Source of the DNA: Candidatus Nanoarchaeia archaeon
GTDB taxonomy: Archaea > Nanobdellota > Nanobdellia > Woesearchaeales > WJIZ01
Direction: 5' to 3'
Length of the DNA: 64,000 bases
Assembly (NCBI GenBank): GCA_028279765.1
Contig: JANQND010000030.1
Coordinates: forward strand, 60,917-124,916
This document shows positions 15,236 to 24,042 of this stretch, piece after piece (the stretch's first letter is position 1; each line of letters opens with the position of its first letter). A program made the translations under genes and the position numbers. Under the pieces are notes generated by a model. The model saw nothing but the letters and a program-made list of their open reading frames with translations. It was not told where the DNA came from and ran no database searches.

Positions 15236-15677
15236 TAATAAATTAACACAATATGAACTATTCTTGCTAAAGGATCAAGAAATTCAAATGCTGGAACAGC
15301 AAGCACTGCTTAGCGGGGATCCAGATACTGTCTACCAATGGTGCCTATCACATCCAGATGAAATTCCGGAAAATATTGTGATGCTAGGGCTTGGTGTTTT
15401 GGAAAGACGTAATCCCAATTCTTCCTTATTGGGAACATTCCATTCAGACAATAGTGACCTTGATCATGAGCATACAATGGCCCAAATCCACACGAGCCTA
15501 ATTATTCGCCAGCAGAAATCATTGAAAGGTACTTTCAAAAGGATTCTGCAAGTATGTTTCCGACGACTCATATCTTATATAACATACCTACAATCTGCTG
15601 CAGGGCTTCCTTGCAGAAAAGATATCGATGTTTTATATGCTGAAGCACGTGATGGACGAAGACCCAGTACCTGTTAA
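15231..15677 (+). CDS. Unknown island protein C, shares a motif with the reductase
   Basis: A protein of 148 residues. The first half is helical and acidic (QYELFLLKDQEIQMLEQQALLSGDPDTVYQWCLSHPDEIPENIVMLGLGVLERR), like a short helical-repeat protein. Residues ~64-85 read SSLLGTFHSDNSDLDHEHTMAQI, closely matching QGTFHSDNPDLKDPENMAKI in the downstream aldo-keto reductase. The C-terminal part is basic and Cys-containing. This may be a chimera with a copied piece of the reductase gene, or a partner sharing a motif. Function is unknown. Confidence 0.5.
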   Translation: MNNKLTQYELFLLKDQEIQMLEQQALLSGDPDTVYQWCLSHPDEIPENIVMLGLGVLERRNPNSSLLGTFHSDNSDLDHEHTMAQIHTSLIIRQQKSLKGTFKRILQVCFRRLISYITYLQSAAGLPCRKDIDVLYAEARDGRRPSTC

Positions 15678-15748
15678 TACAATTAATACGTAAAAGATAT
15701 CTCACAAAATAAAATAGAATAATCAATTAGCCATACTAAATCGGGTGG

Positions 15749-15826
15749 AAAGGAGACTGAATGAAAAAATAGTCTGTTCGGTAAAATATAATAACAAATT
15801 CAAGGACAAAAGGGGATAAGAAAGGA
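15749..15826 (+). pseudogene. Orphan ribosome binding sites, gene debris
   Basis: GAAAGGAG (15748-15755) precedes ATG AAA AAA TAG (15761-15772), a three-codon ORF. A second AGAAAGGAG (about 15818-15826) has no start codon behind it. Both look like translation signals left from decayed genes. A short leader peptide is possible but unsupported. Confidence 0.35.
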
Positions 15827-15904
15827 GTCTACATAATTCAAAAATTAGTTTTAATCGTTCTATTGTAATTTAAGAAACATTAGCTTATTTAGGAGTACAC
15901 TATA

Positions 15905-17134
15905 ATGTACAGTTCAGAACATATTGATGCGTCTATTCCAAAAATAGACAGAACCAACATGAGGTTTGCTACTTTCCGCAATGGCGACAGGGTGGATTTG
16001 CAAGCCCAAGGTACCTTTCATTCAGATAATCCTGATCTCAAAGATCCCGAGAACATGGCAAAGATTGTCTATGAAGCCATCCGACTGGGCGCCCGTCATC
16101 TCGACTGTGCCACAGCCTATGAGAATGAAGAAGCTGTGGGTGAAGGGATTGCAATGGCAATACGTGATGGGCTCTGCACCAGAAAAGAACTTTTTATTAC
16201 CACAAAGCTGTGGAATAGAGACATGCGTCCAGATCAAGTGGAAATAGCATGCAATCTATCAATTGCCAATCTGCAATGTGATTACATTGATTTGTATTTA
16301 AACCATTGGCCCGTTCCAAATGATCACCCGCCAGGTTGTGACGGCAATGCCCTCAATCCAGACGCCGTTCCCTATATTCATGAATACTTCATGTCCGTAT
16401 GGTGGAAAATTGTTGATCTCAAAAAAGCCGGGAAAGTCAAACACATCGGAGTGTCTAATCATACTCGCGGACAGCTGAAATTGTTATTTCGTGATACAGA
16501 TGAGGAGAGCAGACCAGAGGTAAATCAGATCGAACTTCACCCGTTGCATCAACAAACAGAAGATGTTGAATGGATGATTGGACAGGGCCTTATCGTTTTT
16601 GGTTACATGGCTCTCGGATCCGAACGACGACCTGGACGTGATATATTTGAAGAGCACCAATCTGACATAAAACACCCGGTCATTGTAGCTATTGCAAAAG
16701 AGCTCAAACTTACAGTGCAGCAAGTTTGTCTCGCCTGGGCTGCTCAACGTTTAGGCGGTGAAGTAGGTTCCGTTTCCATGGCCGAAAGATCTCAATGGAT
16801 CAAAGACAATTTGGAAGTTGGCACCACAAAGCTACTTTCCGATGAACATATGGATGCCATTAGTGGGACAGAAGATAAAGCTGGCATTAACTGCAATAAC
16901 CGACTCATCTGGGGCCAAGTCTTTTTCTGGCCATTTGCTACCCTATATGGTCACGAACGCGACGTTCTCTGGAATGATTCACAATTATTCGAAACCTATG
17001 GTGAGTATGTTGAATTTGCAAAAGCCACTTACGACATGTGCGTAAAACGCAAAGCATTGACAACAAAAACTCCCGAAAACGTTTCAAACTACATCCGCTG
17101 GTTCTTAGCTCAGGATTGGAGCAAAGCAGCGTAA
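15905..17134 (+). CDS. Aldo-keto reductase
   Basis: A protein of 409 residues. It is an NAD(P)H-dependent carbonyl/aldose reductase with the AKR barrel. The catalytic tetrad is visible: Asp and Tyr in RHLDCATAYENEEAVG, Lys in FITTKLWN and His in YLNHWPVPNDH. VKHIGVSNHTRGQL and PEVNQIELHPLHQQ are further family motifs. It is about 90 residues longer than usual (about 280-320), with an extra C-terminal region after the cofactor segment (INCNNRLIWGQVFFWPFATLYGHERD to the end). GGAG at 15891-15894 serves as ribosome binding site. A hairpin terminator follows. Confidence 0.88.
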   Translation: MYSSEHIDASIPKIDRTNMRFATFRNGDRVDLQAQGTFHSDNPDLKDPENMAKIVYEAIRLGARHLDCATAYENEEAVGEGIAMAIRDGLCTRKELFITTKLWNRDMRPDQVEIACNLSIANLQCDYIDLYLNHWPVPNDHPPGCDGNALNPDAVPYIHEYFMSVWWKIVDLKKAGKVKHIGVSNHTRGQLKLLFRDTDEESRPEVNQIELHPLHQQTEDVEWMIGQGLIVFGYMALGSERRPGRDIFEEHQSDIKHPVIVAIAKELKLTVQQVCLAWAAQRLGGEVGSVSMAERSQWIKDNLEVGTTKLLSDEHMDAISGTEDKAGINCNNRLIWGQVFFWPFATLYGHERDVLWNDSQLFETYGEYVEFAKATYDMCVKRKALTTKTPENVSNYIRWFLAQDWSKAA

Positions 17135-17162
17135 GTATTTCAAAAATAACCTCTAACAACTC

Positions 17163-17198
17163 AGAGCCGGACTTGGGAAACCAGTCCGGTTCTTTTCT
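17163..17198 (+). terminator. Bacterial-type intrinsic terminator after the reductase
   Basis: Stem CCGGACT-t-GG (17167-17176), tetraloop GAAA (17177-17180), then CC-AGTCCGG (17181-17189), extended by GU and AU pairs, followed by TTCTTTTC. A GNRA-capped, GC-rich stem with a U tract is typical of bacteria and unusual in archaea. Confidence 0.75.
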
Positions 17199-17268
17199 AA
17201 ACTAAAGCAAAAGAGCGTTTCTTTTGCAAGAAGAAAAGATGACGAAAAAGGAAAGGACGTGATAGCTT

Positions 17269-18312
17269 ATGGCATATCAACTAATAGAGAAAGAAGAAAA
17301 AGTCACGATAAAAGAAAATGCCTACCGTGTAATTACGATAGGCGTTAAAGGATTAATCGAAATGAAAATCTTAACCTTAGGTTGCATGACAAGCAGCCTG
17401 CAGGTACTGGACAACAATAAGATGACCGACATGATTCTCAAATATCCCAATATCGATGACTACTACCATGACCCCCATTTCTTAGGTGGCCATGTCGGTT
17501 TCGTGAATGACCACATCTATCCACCACAAGTGATTGCAGGTGGCCAGACGATTCCATTGCGGACCTATAATGGCAACAGGTTCTCGCTCCATCAGGAGCC
17601 AGACAATGTCATGCGGATGAAATACGAATTCCGCGGATTTGAAAAACATGATGACAGAATTACCGCAAACTTTGGTATTGAAGTGCCTGACGGATTTGAT
17701 GGACTGCCCGGAAACCGAACGCATGAAATCAAAATAATCATTGCTGCCGGTGACCCAGGAAGTGTAAGCTGGGAAGATAAATTTACCAGTGATAAACCAT
17801 CACCAAGCTGCAGGACTCGCCATGAATTCTGGACTCTTGGAGTGCCAAGAGTACAAGAACTCATGTACTATATTAACGCAGACAGCATCATCCAGACTGA
17901 AGATGATGGTGTCGCTACTGGCGAGGTCATTCCGGTGAATACTGCTGCAGGTTATGATTTCACTACCTTAACCAAAATTGGGGTTAACATTGAAGCTGGT
18001 GGCCTCAAAGGGTACGACACTCCATACATCTTACGCAGAAGTAGGAATGTAAACGAACCAGCCGCTATTTTGCGGTCGAGCTCTATGGGGATGGAAGTCG
18101 TTTCCGCATTAAAGTTTCTGAAAACATATTCTGGTTTTGGTTTCGACGGGTCCGCCCCCGGCTGGTTTGAACACTCTTCCGGCCTTACCATTCAGCCATG
18201 TCAGGCCCCTCCTAACGCAAGTAATTACCCTGAAGATTCCCAGTTTGAAAAAGACATTGGATACGTAAGTCATGATCAGAAGGTAACTCATATATTCAAG
18301 AAAGTTGCCTAA
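17269..18312 (+). CDS. Aldose 1-epimerase-like (galactose mutarotase fold) protein
   Basis: A protein of 347 residues, the normal family length. NKMTDMILKYPNIDDYYHDPHFLGGHVGFVNDHI corresponds to the mutarotase N-terminus. RTRHEFWTLGVPR aligns with the family's NHSYFNL (His kept), VATGEVIPVNTAAGYDF with the PTG-x(5)-V-x-T-x-x-DF region and GYDTPYILRR with the GYDHNF region. In the last motif, usually CLEPQ-x-x-PDA-x-N, I read TIQPCQAPPNASN, so the catalytic Glu appears replaced by Gln. It may be a non-catalytic sugar-binding protein or have shifted chemistry. It follows the reductase and may share a sugar substrate. Confidence 0.7.
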   Translation: MAYQLIEKEEKVTIKENAYRVITIGVKGLIEMKILTLGCMTSSLQVLDNNKMTDMILKYPNIDDYYHDPHFLGGHVGFVNDHIYPPQVIAGGQTIPLRTYNGNRFSLHQEPDNVMRMKYEFRGFEKHDDRITANFGIEVPDGFDGLPGNRTHEIKIIIAAGDPGSVSWEDKFTSDKPSPSCRTRHEFWTLGVPRVQELMYYINADSIIQTEDDGVATGEVIPVNTAAGYDFTTLTKIGVNIEAGGLKGYDTPYILRRSRNVNEPAAILRSSSMGMEVVSALKFLKTYSGFGFDGSAPGWFEHSSGLTIQPCQAPPNASNYPEDSQFEKDIGYVSHDQKVTHIFKKVA

Positions 18313-18320
18313 ACCTTCAC

Positions 18321-18363
18321 AAAAAAAGAGAACAAAGCATTAACTTGCTTTTTCTCTTTTTTT
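18321..18363. terminator. Hairpin terminator at the end of the island
   Basis: AAAAAAAGAGAAcAAAGC (18321-18338) pairs with GCTTT-TTCTCTTTTTTT (18347-18363) with one bulge. The hairpin can act in both directions, serving the epimerase-like gene and the convergent minus-strand gene. Confidence 0.65.
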
Positions 18364-18403
18364 CCCTATTTATTTTCTATATAGAAAAATATTAATAAAA
18401 AAA

Positions 18404-19303
18404 TTATAATAGCAAAATCAAAAGCATCACAACAGCATACACAAGCAAAAGAATGATACCGCAAACAAGTGAAAAAACTCCCACAAAAGGGACAAGTTTG
18501 CTCTTGTAGGCATAATAAGAAGAGTGGCCTACTTTATTTATGAGTTGATTTAGGCCAGAAACAACCAGTACAAGAGGGATTAAAAAATAAGCAATAACCA
18601 TTAGCTCCGTTATCACCAATCCTGCCATTGCTATCAGAAAAGTAGCGATGACCAGTTTTTTAGTAAACTCATACAGTCCCTTATTCTTCACCTCAATTTC
18701 GGCATCAAACAACCCCCTGTTCTCCAAGCCTTCTTCAAGGACTGATTTCCTTCGATCTCTTTTGTATATCTTTGTGCTTGCATAATACGTATATGCACGA
18801 TCAGCTGTTTTATTCGTCCTTGCGTTATAAACTTCTGTTTGAAAAAGAGAAAGCGAATCCAAAAAACTCTCTAAAGATTTCATCTCCACTATGGGGCAAA
18901 GAAACAAACCATCTTTAGTCTTAAGTACAGCCCTTTGAAACCCAAAATCCAAACTAATCTCACTCACATCATTCAGCGCTATCTTCTCCTCAGACTTCCT
19001 GCAGTCTTTCTCAGGCAAAAACAGAAATTCTCTATTATTATATGCTAGGCGGTATGACTTAAGTCCTCGTTTAAGTTTATGCCATGCCTGCGTAACAGGA
19101 CCTAATGAGAGCAGCACAAACATAAAAACAATAAGCAGAGAAAGAACAGTATTCTTACTATATGATTCAAAGCTTTCCTTAAAGAATGCATTAAACAAGA
19201 GAAAGACTATCGCAGCAAGAATAGATACTATTTTCAAGCAAGACTCCTTTATCTGCTGGTAGTGCACTGTTTTATCTTTATCGATCCACTGGTATCCTTG
19301 CAT
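18404..19303 (-). CDS. Unknown multi-pass membrane protein
   Basis: A protein of 299 residues from ATG 19303, beginning MQGYQWIDKDKTVHYQQ. There are two membrane segments near residues 25-75 and two or three near the C-terminus (KKLVIATFLIAMAGLVITELMVIAYFLIPLVLVV, then FVGVFSLVCGIILLLVYAVVMLLILLL). The middle ~120 residues are soluble and contain PH-like strands (REFLFLPEKDCRKSEEKIALNDVSEISLDF). The longer frame opens at a TTG (19348), but TATTTTATAG on the minus strand lies 22-30 bases before ATG 19303. Family not recognised. Confidence 0.65.
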   Translation of the reverse strand: MQGYQWIDKDKTVHYQQIKESCLKIVSILAAIVFLLFNAFFKESFESYSKNTVLSLLIVFMFVLLSLGPVTQAWHKLKRGLKSYRLAYNNREFLFLPEKDCRKSEEKIALNDVSEISLDFGFQRAVLKTKDGLFLCPIVEMKSLESFLDSLSLFQTEVYNARTNKTADRAYTYYASTKIYKRDRRKSVLEEGLENRGLFDAEIEVKNKGLYEFTKKLVIATFLIAMAGLVITELMVIAYFLIPLVLVVSGLNQLINKVGHSSYYAYKSKLVPFVGVFSLVCGIILLLVYAVVMLLILLL

Positions 19304-19361
19304 GTAAAAAAAATTGAAATCTCTTCTATAAAATACTTGCGAATACAAAATTCACGAAACA

Positions 19362-19369
19362 TTTTTATA
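19362..19369 (+). promoter_or_regulatory. TATA box for ROK kinase gene
   Basis: TTTTTATA ends 16 bases before ATG 19386, so the transcript is leaderless or nearly so. Confidence 0.4.
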
Positions 19370-19385
19370 CCTACCATCTCAAAAA

Positions 19386-20228
19386 ATGAGAATGACTGTT
19401 CTGGGTGTAGACATAGGTGGCCACACGATAAAAGCCGGTATCGTGACCAAAACCGGGAAGATAAAAGAAAAAGTTGTTCTTCTGACAGAAGCGGACATGG
19501 GCAGCGCAGCAGTCGTTAATAACATTCTTTTGGCCATCAATCAGTTACTGGAAAAAGAGCGATCAGTAACTGCAATCGGTGTTGGCGTTCCTGGCATTGT
19601 AGATGAAGAAGGATATATCATCTATACTCCAAACATCCCGCTTTCAGATTATAACTTAGGAAAAGAGCTCAAAGAAGAATTTGGGTTACCACTAAAGTTT
19701 GGAAATGATGCCGATAATTTCGCGCTTGCAAAGCTCAAATTTGGTGCAGCAAAAGGGAAAAAAACAGTAGTAACCTTAACGTTAGGAACAGGGGTAGGTT
19801 CAGGGCTTATTTTGAATGGGGAAGTATTCTCTAATAAAGGCGCACCGGAATTAGGCCATACAACTATTAATTACAAAGCAACAGAATCAGATTGCTGCAA
19901 AAATGATGGGTGCATTGAAAGCTTCATTGGCAGAAAAAGCTTTCCCGGTGGCCCCCTAGAGGCATACAAGAGAGCGCTCCAGGGAAATAAAGCTGCAATA
20001 AAAAGATTCGAAGAATACGGTAAAATGTTGGGCATAGCTATTGCCAATTTCTGCAATATCTTTAATCCGGAATTAGTCATCCTTGGCGGAGAGTTACGAA
20101 ATGCGCATGAATTTTTCAAGGATGCCATGGAAAAAGAAGTGGAAAAAAGATCGCTCTTTAAGACCAAAATCATTAAGAACAAAATGAAACAAGCAGGAGT
20201 GGTCGGTGCTGCTGCACTATGGTTTTGA
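19386..20228 (+). CDS. ROK-family sugar kinase (glucokinase-like)
   Basis: A protein of 280 residues. ATP-dependent hexose or N-acyl-hexosamine phosphorylation is the family role. The phosphate-1 loop is [37 protein letters not shown] (catalytic Asp in NDAD) and [15 protein letters not shown] follow. The ROK zinc site is ELGHTTI plus [11 protein letters not shown]. The gene is followed 7 bases later by phosphoglycerate mutase, so the pair forms a sugar-catabolic operon. Substrate specificity cannot be read from the sequence. Confidence 0.88.
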   Translation: MRMTVLGVDIGGHTIKAGIVTKTGKIKEKVVLLTEADMGSAAVVNNILLAINQLLEKERSVTAIGVGVPGIVDEEGYIIYTPNIPLSDYNLGKELKEEFGLPLKFGNDADNFALAKLKFGAAKGKKTVVTLTLGTGVGSGLILNGEVFSNKGAPELGHTTINYKATESDCCKNDGCIESFIGRKSFPGGPLEAYKRALQGNKAAIKRFEEYGKMLGIAIANFCNIFNPELVILGGELRNAHEFFKDAMEKEVEKRSLFKTKIIKNKMKQAGVVGAAALWF

Positions 20229-20235
20229 GGTCTAT

Positions 20236-20985
20236 ATGTTTAAGCTCGTTCTTATTAGGCATGGGGAAAGCACTTGGAATAAGGAGAATAGGTTTACAGG
20301 CTGGACAGATGTTGATCTTTCCGAGAAAGGAAGAGAAGAAGCAAAAAAAGCAGGGCAAGTACTCAAAAAAGAAGGATACAGGTTTGATATTGCCTTTACC
20401 TCAGTACTCAAAAGAGCAATACATACTCTTCAAATAGTTTTGGAGGAGATGGAGATAAATAATATTTCGATCGAAAAATCATGGAGACAAAACGAAAGAC
20501 ATTATGGTGCGCTGCAAGGATTAAATAAATCAGAAACCGCGCAAAAGTACGGAGAAGAACAAGTGAAAATATGGAGAAGGAGTTATGACACAAGACCCCC
20601 TGCTCTGGAGAAAAGTGATGAGCGCTATCCGGGCAACGATCCTCTATACCGTGATGTTGATAACATCGACTTACCCGTTGCAGAGTGCCTCAAAGACACG
20701 GCAGAGCGATTTCTTCCGTATTGGAATAACCAAATCGCACCTGCGATCAAATCAAAAAAGAAAGTATTGATTTGCAGTCATGGGAATTCGCTTCGCGCTC
20801 TTGTCCAATATCTGGACAATATGTCAAATGATGAAATAGTCTCCTACAATATTCCAACAGGAATGCCCTTAGTCTATGAGTTAGATGATAATCTCAAACC
20901 TATCAGGCATTATTATCTTGGAGATCCAGAAGAAGTCAAAAAAGCAATGGAAAAGGTTGCCAATCAAGGGAAAGCTAAATCCTAA
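20236..20985 (+). CDS. gpmA: 2,3-bisphosphoglycerate-dependent phosphoglycerate mutase
   Basis: A protein of 249 residues from ATG 20236, behind GAGGT. It interconverts 3- and 2-phosphoglycerate in glycolysis/gluconeogenesis. [29 protein letters not shown] carries the phosphohistidine [32 protein letters not shown] and [17 protein letters not shown] (second His) are all typical of cofactor-dependent dPGM. Most archaea use the unrelated iPGM/aPGM, so this gene was probably acquired from bacteria at some time. It overlaps the convergent acidic-protein gene by four bases. Confidence 0.92.
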   Translation: MFKLVLIRHGESTWNKENRFTGWTDVDLSEKGREEAKKAGQVLKKEGYRFDIAFTSVLKRAIHTLQIVLEEMEINNISIEKSWRQNERHYGALQGLNKSETAQKYGEEQVKIWRRSYDTRPPALEKSDERYPGNDPLYRDVDNIDLPVAECLKDTAERFLPYWNNQIAPAIKSKKKVLICSHGNSLRALVQYLDNMSNDEIVSYNIPTGMPLVYELDDNLKPIRHYYLGDPEEVKKAMEKVANQGKAKS

Positions 20986-22115
20986 ATAAACTTCTCCTCA
21001 TCTGCCTTTTTCCCTTCAGCATCTTCTTCTTCGACTTTATTATTATCAACATCAGAGAACACATTCCCCTCAGGTGTGCTCGAAGATTCTCCAGCCCCTT
21101 CAGAAGTTGTCAGCTCTACAGTATCTACAGGCTTCTCGCTCACTTCCTCTGCTGAAATGTCATACTCAGCAGAATCCTCTTCTGCTGCAGTCATCTGATC
21201 AATCTTCTGCTCTTCAGAAGAGACTTCTTGCGCAACGTCCTGCGGTGCAACCTCTACCTCGTCAGAAACATCCTCAGGCTCAGCTTCCTGAGTCTCCTCA
21301 ACTGCAGAAGCATCTTCTGACCGAACCTGTTCAGAAATAGGCTCCGATATGTCCTGCTGCTCAATTCCCTCTGTGGCAGACTCCTCTTCCTGCATCTCAG
21401 AGCGATCCTCCTGCATGCCTTGCTCCTCTATCTCAGAGACCAAGGAGTCTTCGTCCTGCATTTGAGAAGCATCTTCCTGCATGCCTTGCTCTTCGACCTC
21501 TTCGGCAAGCTCCTCTTCCATCGCTTCACCGGAATCTTCAGAAACCTCTCTAGTATCCTCGAAAGGCTCGACATCAGTCTCCTGTGCAGCTGGCTCCTCT
21601 CCTTCAGAGGAGAGTTGAATATCACGATGAGTAAAAGCAGTATCTACTTCTTTTTCTGCAGTAAAGTGCTCTTCATGGGTCTCGGTCAGGGCATCATCTG
21701 TGCCAGTGTTCCCTGCAGAAAGCTTTTCATCGCTCTGCGCGCTTGGTTCCACCATCTCATCAAACGGAGTAGAAGATTCAGATATGTTCTCTTCGGATTC
21801 AGAAATATCTGCCTCCTCTTCAGAGCTTACATCATCGGTTGCCTGAGCAGAAACACCCTCGCCGGTCTGCTGGGAAAACTCAGAAGTAGCCTGTGCAACC
21901 TTTTCAGGCTCGTTAATTTCCTTATCAACCACATCAACGCCTGCTGAGCGCATAATAGTGTCCACAGTATCGCTCTGCTTTGAAGAATCAATAGTAGAAT
22001 CAGTACTTAATCCGAGAATATCCTTTGCCTTTGCTTTTGCATCCCAAAGTGATGCTGCAAGGCCTTTATTGAACAATGTCTGTGCCAGTTTTTCGATTTT
22101 CTTGTCAGTATCCAT
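20982..22115 (-). CDS. Highly acidic Ser/Glu-rich repeat protein
   Basis: A protein of 377 residues. Only residues ~1-35 look folded ([32 protein letters not shown], a helical pair). The rest is low-complexity Glu/Asp/Ser/Gln, strongly acidic, with an imperfect repeat around [13 protein letters not shown](D/E)E occurring twice. There is no signal peptide or membrane segment, so it is likely cytoplasmic and disordered. The first segment may be a docking helix. Function is unknown. Confidence 0.65.
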   Translation of the reverse strand: MDTDKKIEKLAQTLFNKGLAASLWDAKAKAKDILGLSTDSTIDSSKQSDTVDTIMRSAGVDVVDKEINEPEKVAQATSEFSQQTGEGVSAQATDDVSSEEEADISESEENISESSTPFDEMVEPSAQSDEKLSAGNTGTDDALTETHEEHFTAEKEVDTAFTHRDIQLSSEGEEPAAQETDVEPFEDTREVSEDSGEAMEEELAEEVEEQGMQEDASQMQDEDSLVSEIEEQGMQEDRSEMQEEESATEGIEQQDISEPISEQVRSEDASAVEETQEAEPEDVSDEVEVAPQDVAQEVSSEEQKIDQMTAAEEDSAEYDISAEEVSEKPVDTVELTTSEGAGESSSTPEGNVFSDVDNNKVEEEDAEGKKADEEKFI

Positions 22116-22178
22116 ATCCTGATTTCCTAGCCTAACAAATATTTAAGGTTTATTGTTTTGAGTCAAACTATCAGTAAT

Positions 22179-22189
22179 CTTTATAAATC
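22179..22189 (+). promoter_or_regulatory. Thermosome TATA box
   Basis: CTTTATAAATC predicts a start near 22212 and a 40-base leader, with GAGGT at 22239-22243 before ATG 22254. Confidence 0.5.
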
Positions 22190-22253
22190 AAATTTTATTC
22201 ACTTTAGCCGGGGGAAATCATACTACAGCAAAAATAGCGAGGTAAACAGAAAA

Positions 22254-23894
22254 ATGTCAAACAACCAAGTACAACCAATATTTATCATGCCGGAAGGTAC
22301 CCAGCGCTCAACAGGAAGAACAGCGCAAAAAAACAATATCATGGCTGCAAAGCTGGTAGCAGAGACCGTCAGAACGACGCTCGGGCCAAAAGGAATGGAT
22401 AAAATGATTGTCGACTCTCTGGGTGATGTCGTAGTAACAAACGACGGTGTTACTATTCTCGATGAAATGAAAATTGAGCACCCGGCAGCAAAAATGATCG
22501 TAGAGATCGCAAAGACCCAGGAAGATGAGATCGGCGATGGCACTACCACCGCAGTCGTTCTTGCAGGTGAGCTGCTCAAAAACGCAGAAGAGCTCATCGA
22601 AAAAGAAGTGCATCCTACGGTTATCGCAAGGGGGTATCGATTAGCGGAAGTTAAAGCGCAGGAATTGCTGCAGAAAATCTCAGAAGGAGTCACAGAAAAA
22701 GATGATGCAGTATTAAGAAAGATTGCCATGACCGCAATGACCGGAAAAGGCGCAGAAAACGCAAAAGAAAAGCTCGCAGAAATCACGGTAAAAGCAGTAA
22801 AGTCCGTCATCGAAGAAGGAAATATTGATTCTGATAATATCAAATTAGAGAAAAAAGTAGGCAACGCAGTGGAAAACTCTGAACTGATTGAAGGAGTAGT
22901 ACTGGACAAGGAGCGTGTGCATTCTGGTATGCCAAGAATGGTTGAAAACGCAAAGATTGCACTTGTAGATTCTGCCATAGAGATTAAAAACACCGAAATA
23001 GATGCAAAAATCCAGATCACTGATCCGAACCAATTGCAAAAATTCTTAGATCAGGAAGAGGACATGCTCAAGGAAAAAGTAGAGCAGGTCAAAGCATCCG
23101 GTGCCAACGTGCTCATCTGTCAGAAAGGCATTGATGATATTGCACAGTTTTTCCTCGTAAAAGCAGGCATTTATGCAGTGAGAAGGGCAAAAAAGTCCGA
23201 CATGGAAGCCCTTGCAAAAGCAACCGGCGCAAGCATTGTCTCGAATATTAAAGAGCTCTCAGCAAATGACCTGGGAAAAGCAGGGATCGTTGAAGAATCA
23301 AAAGTAGGCGACGAATCCATGACCTACGTCAAAAAATGCAAGAATCCAAAATCAGTCACCATGCTGGTGCGAGGCGGAACTGAGCATGTAGTAGACGAAG
23401 TAAAGCGTGCAGTAGAGGATGCAATCGGAGATGTTATCGCTGCAATCACTGAAGGAAAGGTCGTAGCAGGAGCAGGAGCACCGGAGATGGAGCTCTTCAA
23501 GGGCCTCAATAAATATGCCCAATCACTTTCCGGAAGAGAGCAGCTCGCAGTGCAGGCATTTGCAAATGCAATGGATGTCATCCCAAGAACATTAGCAGAA
23601 AACGCAGGCCTTGACCCTATTGATGTGCTGACCGATTTGAAAGCGCAACATGACAAAGGCTCCAAATGGTCCGGAATCAATGTCTTCACGGGAAAGCCGA
23701 TGGATGCCTGGAAAAATAGCGTTATTGAGCCGTTAAAGATCAAAACGCAGGCGATCAGCTCAGCTGCTGAAGTTGCAGTCATGATCCTGAGAATTGATGA
23801 TGTAATCTCAGGCTCAGGTAAGGGCGACGGCCCTGCAATGCCACCGGGAATGCCTCCTGGAGGCATGGGTGGCATGCCAGGAATGGATATGTAA
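22254..23894 (+). CDS. thsA: Thermosome subunit (group II chaperonin)
   Basis: A protein of 546 residues from ATG 22254. It folds proteins in an ATP-driven double ring. [17 protein letters not shown] and [12 protein letters not shown] are N-terminal equatorial motifs. [24 protein letters not shown] is the nucleotide-binding P-loop. [16 protein letters not shown] and [14 protein letters not shown] lie in the C-terminal equatorial domain. The tail ends in a Gly/Met-rich repeat ([11 protein letters not shown]). The open frame extends upstream to a TTG, but the ATG with GAGGT is preferred. Only one thermosome gene is in the window. Confidence 0.95.
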   Translation: MSNNQVQPIFIMPEGTQRSTGRTAQKNNIMAAKLVAETVRTTLGPKGMDKMIVDSLGDVVVTNDGVTILDEMKIEHPAAKMIVEIAKTQEDEIGDGTTTAVVLAGELLKNAEELIEKEVHPTVIARGYRLAEVKAQELLQKISEGVTEKDDAVLRKIAMTAMTGKGAENAKEKLAEITVKAVKSVIEEGNIDSDNIKLEKKVGNAVENSELIEGVVLDKERVHSGMPRMVENAKIALVDSAIEIKNTEIDAKIQITDPNQLQKFLDQEEDMLKEKVEQVKASGANVLICQKGIDDIAQFFLVKAGIYAVRRAKKSDMEALAKATGASIVSNIKELSANDLGKAGIVEESKVGDESMTYVKKCKNPKSVTMLVRGGTEHVVDEVKRAVEDAIGDVIAAITEGKVVAGAGAPEMELFKGLNKYAQSLSGREQLAVQAFANAMDVIPRTLAENAGLDPIDVLTDLKAQHDKGSKWSGINVFTGKPMDAWKNSVIEPLKIKTQAISSAAEVAVMILRIDDVISGSGKGDGPAMPPGMPPGGMGGMPGMDM

Positions 23895-23928
23895 TTTTTT
23901 TCTTCTTTTTTTACTTGTTCTCCAAGAA

Positions 23929-24020
23929 GAAAAAATAATATTGGCGCAGGTGGTCGAATACTTGCAGACCAAAGTTTTGTGAAGCAAAACTGTTCTGCCT
24001 GCCAATAATATTATTTTTTC
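23929..24020. repeat. Structured repeat R4 (core family copy)
   Basis: Outer arms are GAAAAAATAATATT-GGC (23929-23945) and GCCAATAATATTATTTTTTC (24001-24020), paired except for a 3-base bulge. Hairpin one is TGGTC (23951-23955)/GACCA (23967-23971) with the same GAATACTTGCA loop as R3. Hairpin two is AGTTTTG-tgaag-CAAAACT (23973-23991). CTGCCTGCC precedes the right arm. It lies between the convergent thermosome and disulfide reductase genes. Confidence 0.75.
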
Positions 24021-24042
24021 GAAATGCACTAAACAGGTCTCT

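Noticed and set aside
21420..21947. 175-codon plus-strand frame opposite the acidic protein
   Set aside because: Its Leu/Phe/Arg-rich product mirrors the Glu/Ser codons of the minus-strand gene. No start signals were seen.
22223..23020. Long open frame (265 codons) on the minus strand of the thermosome gene
   Set aside because: It lies wholly opposite a certain gene, its product is low-complexity Ser/Ile/Phe, and it has no promoter or ribosome binding site.
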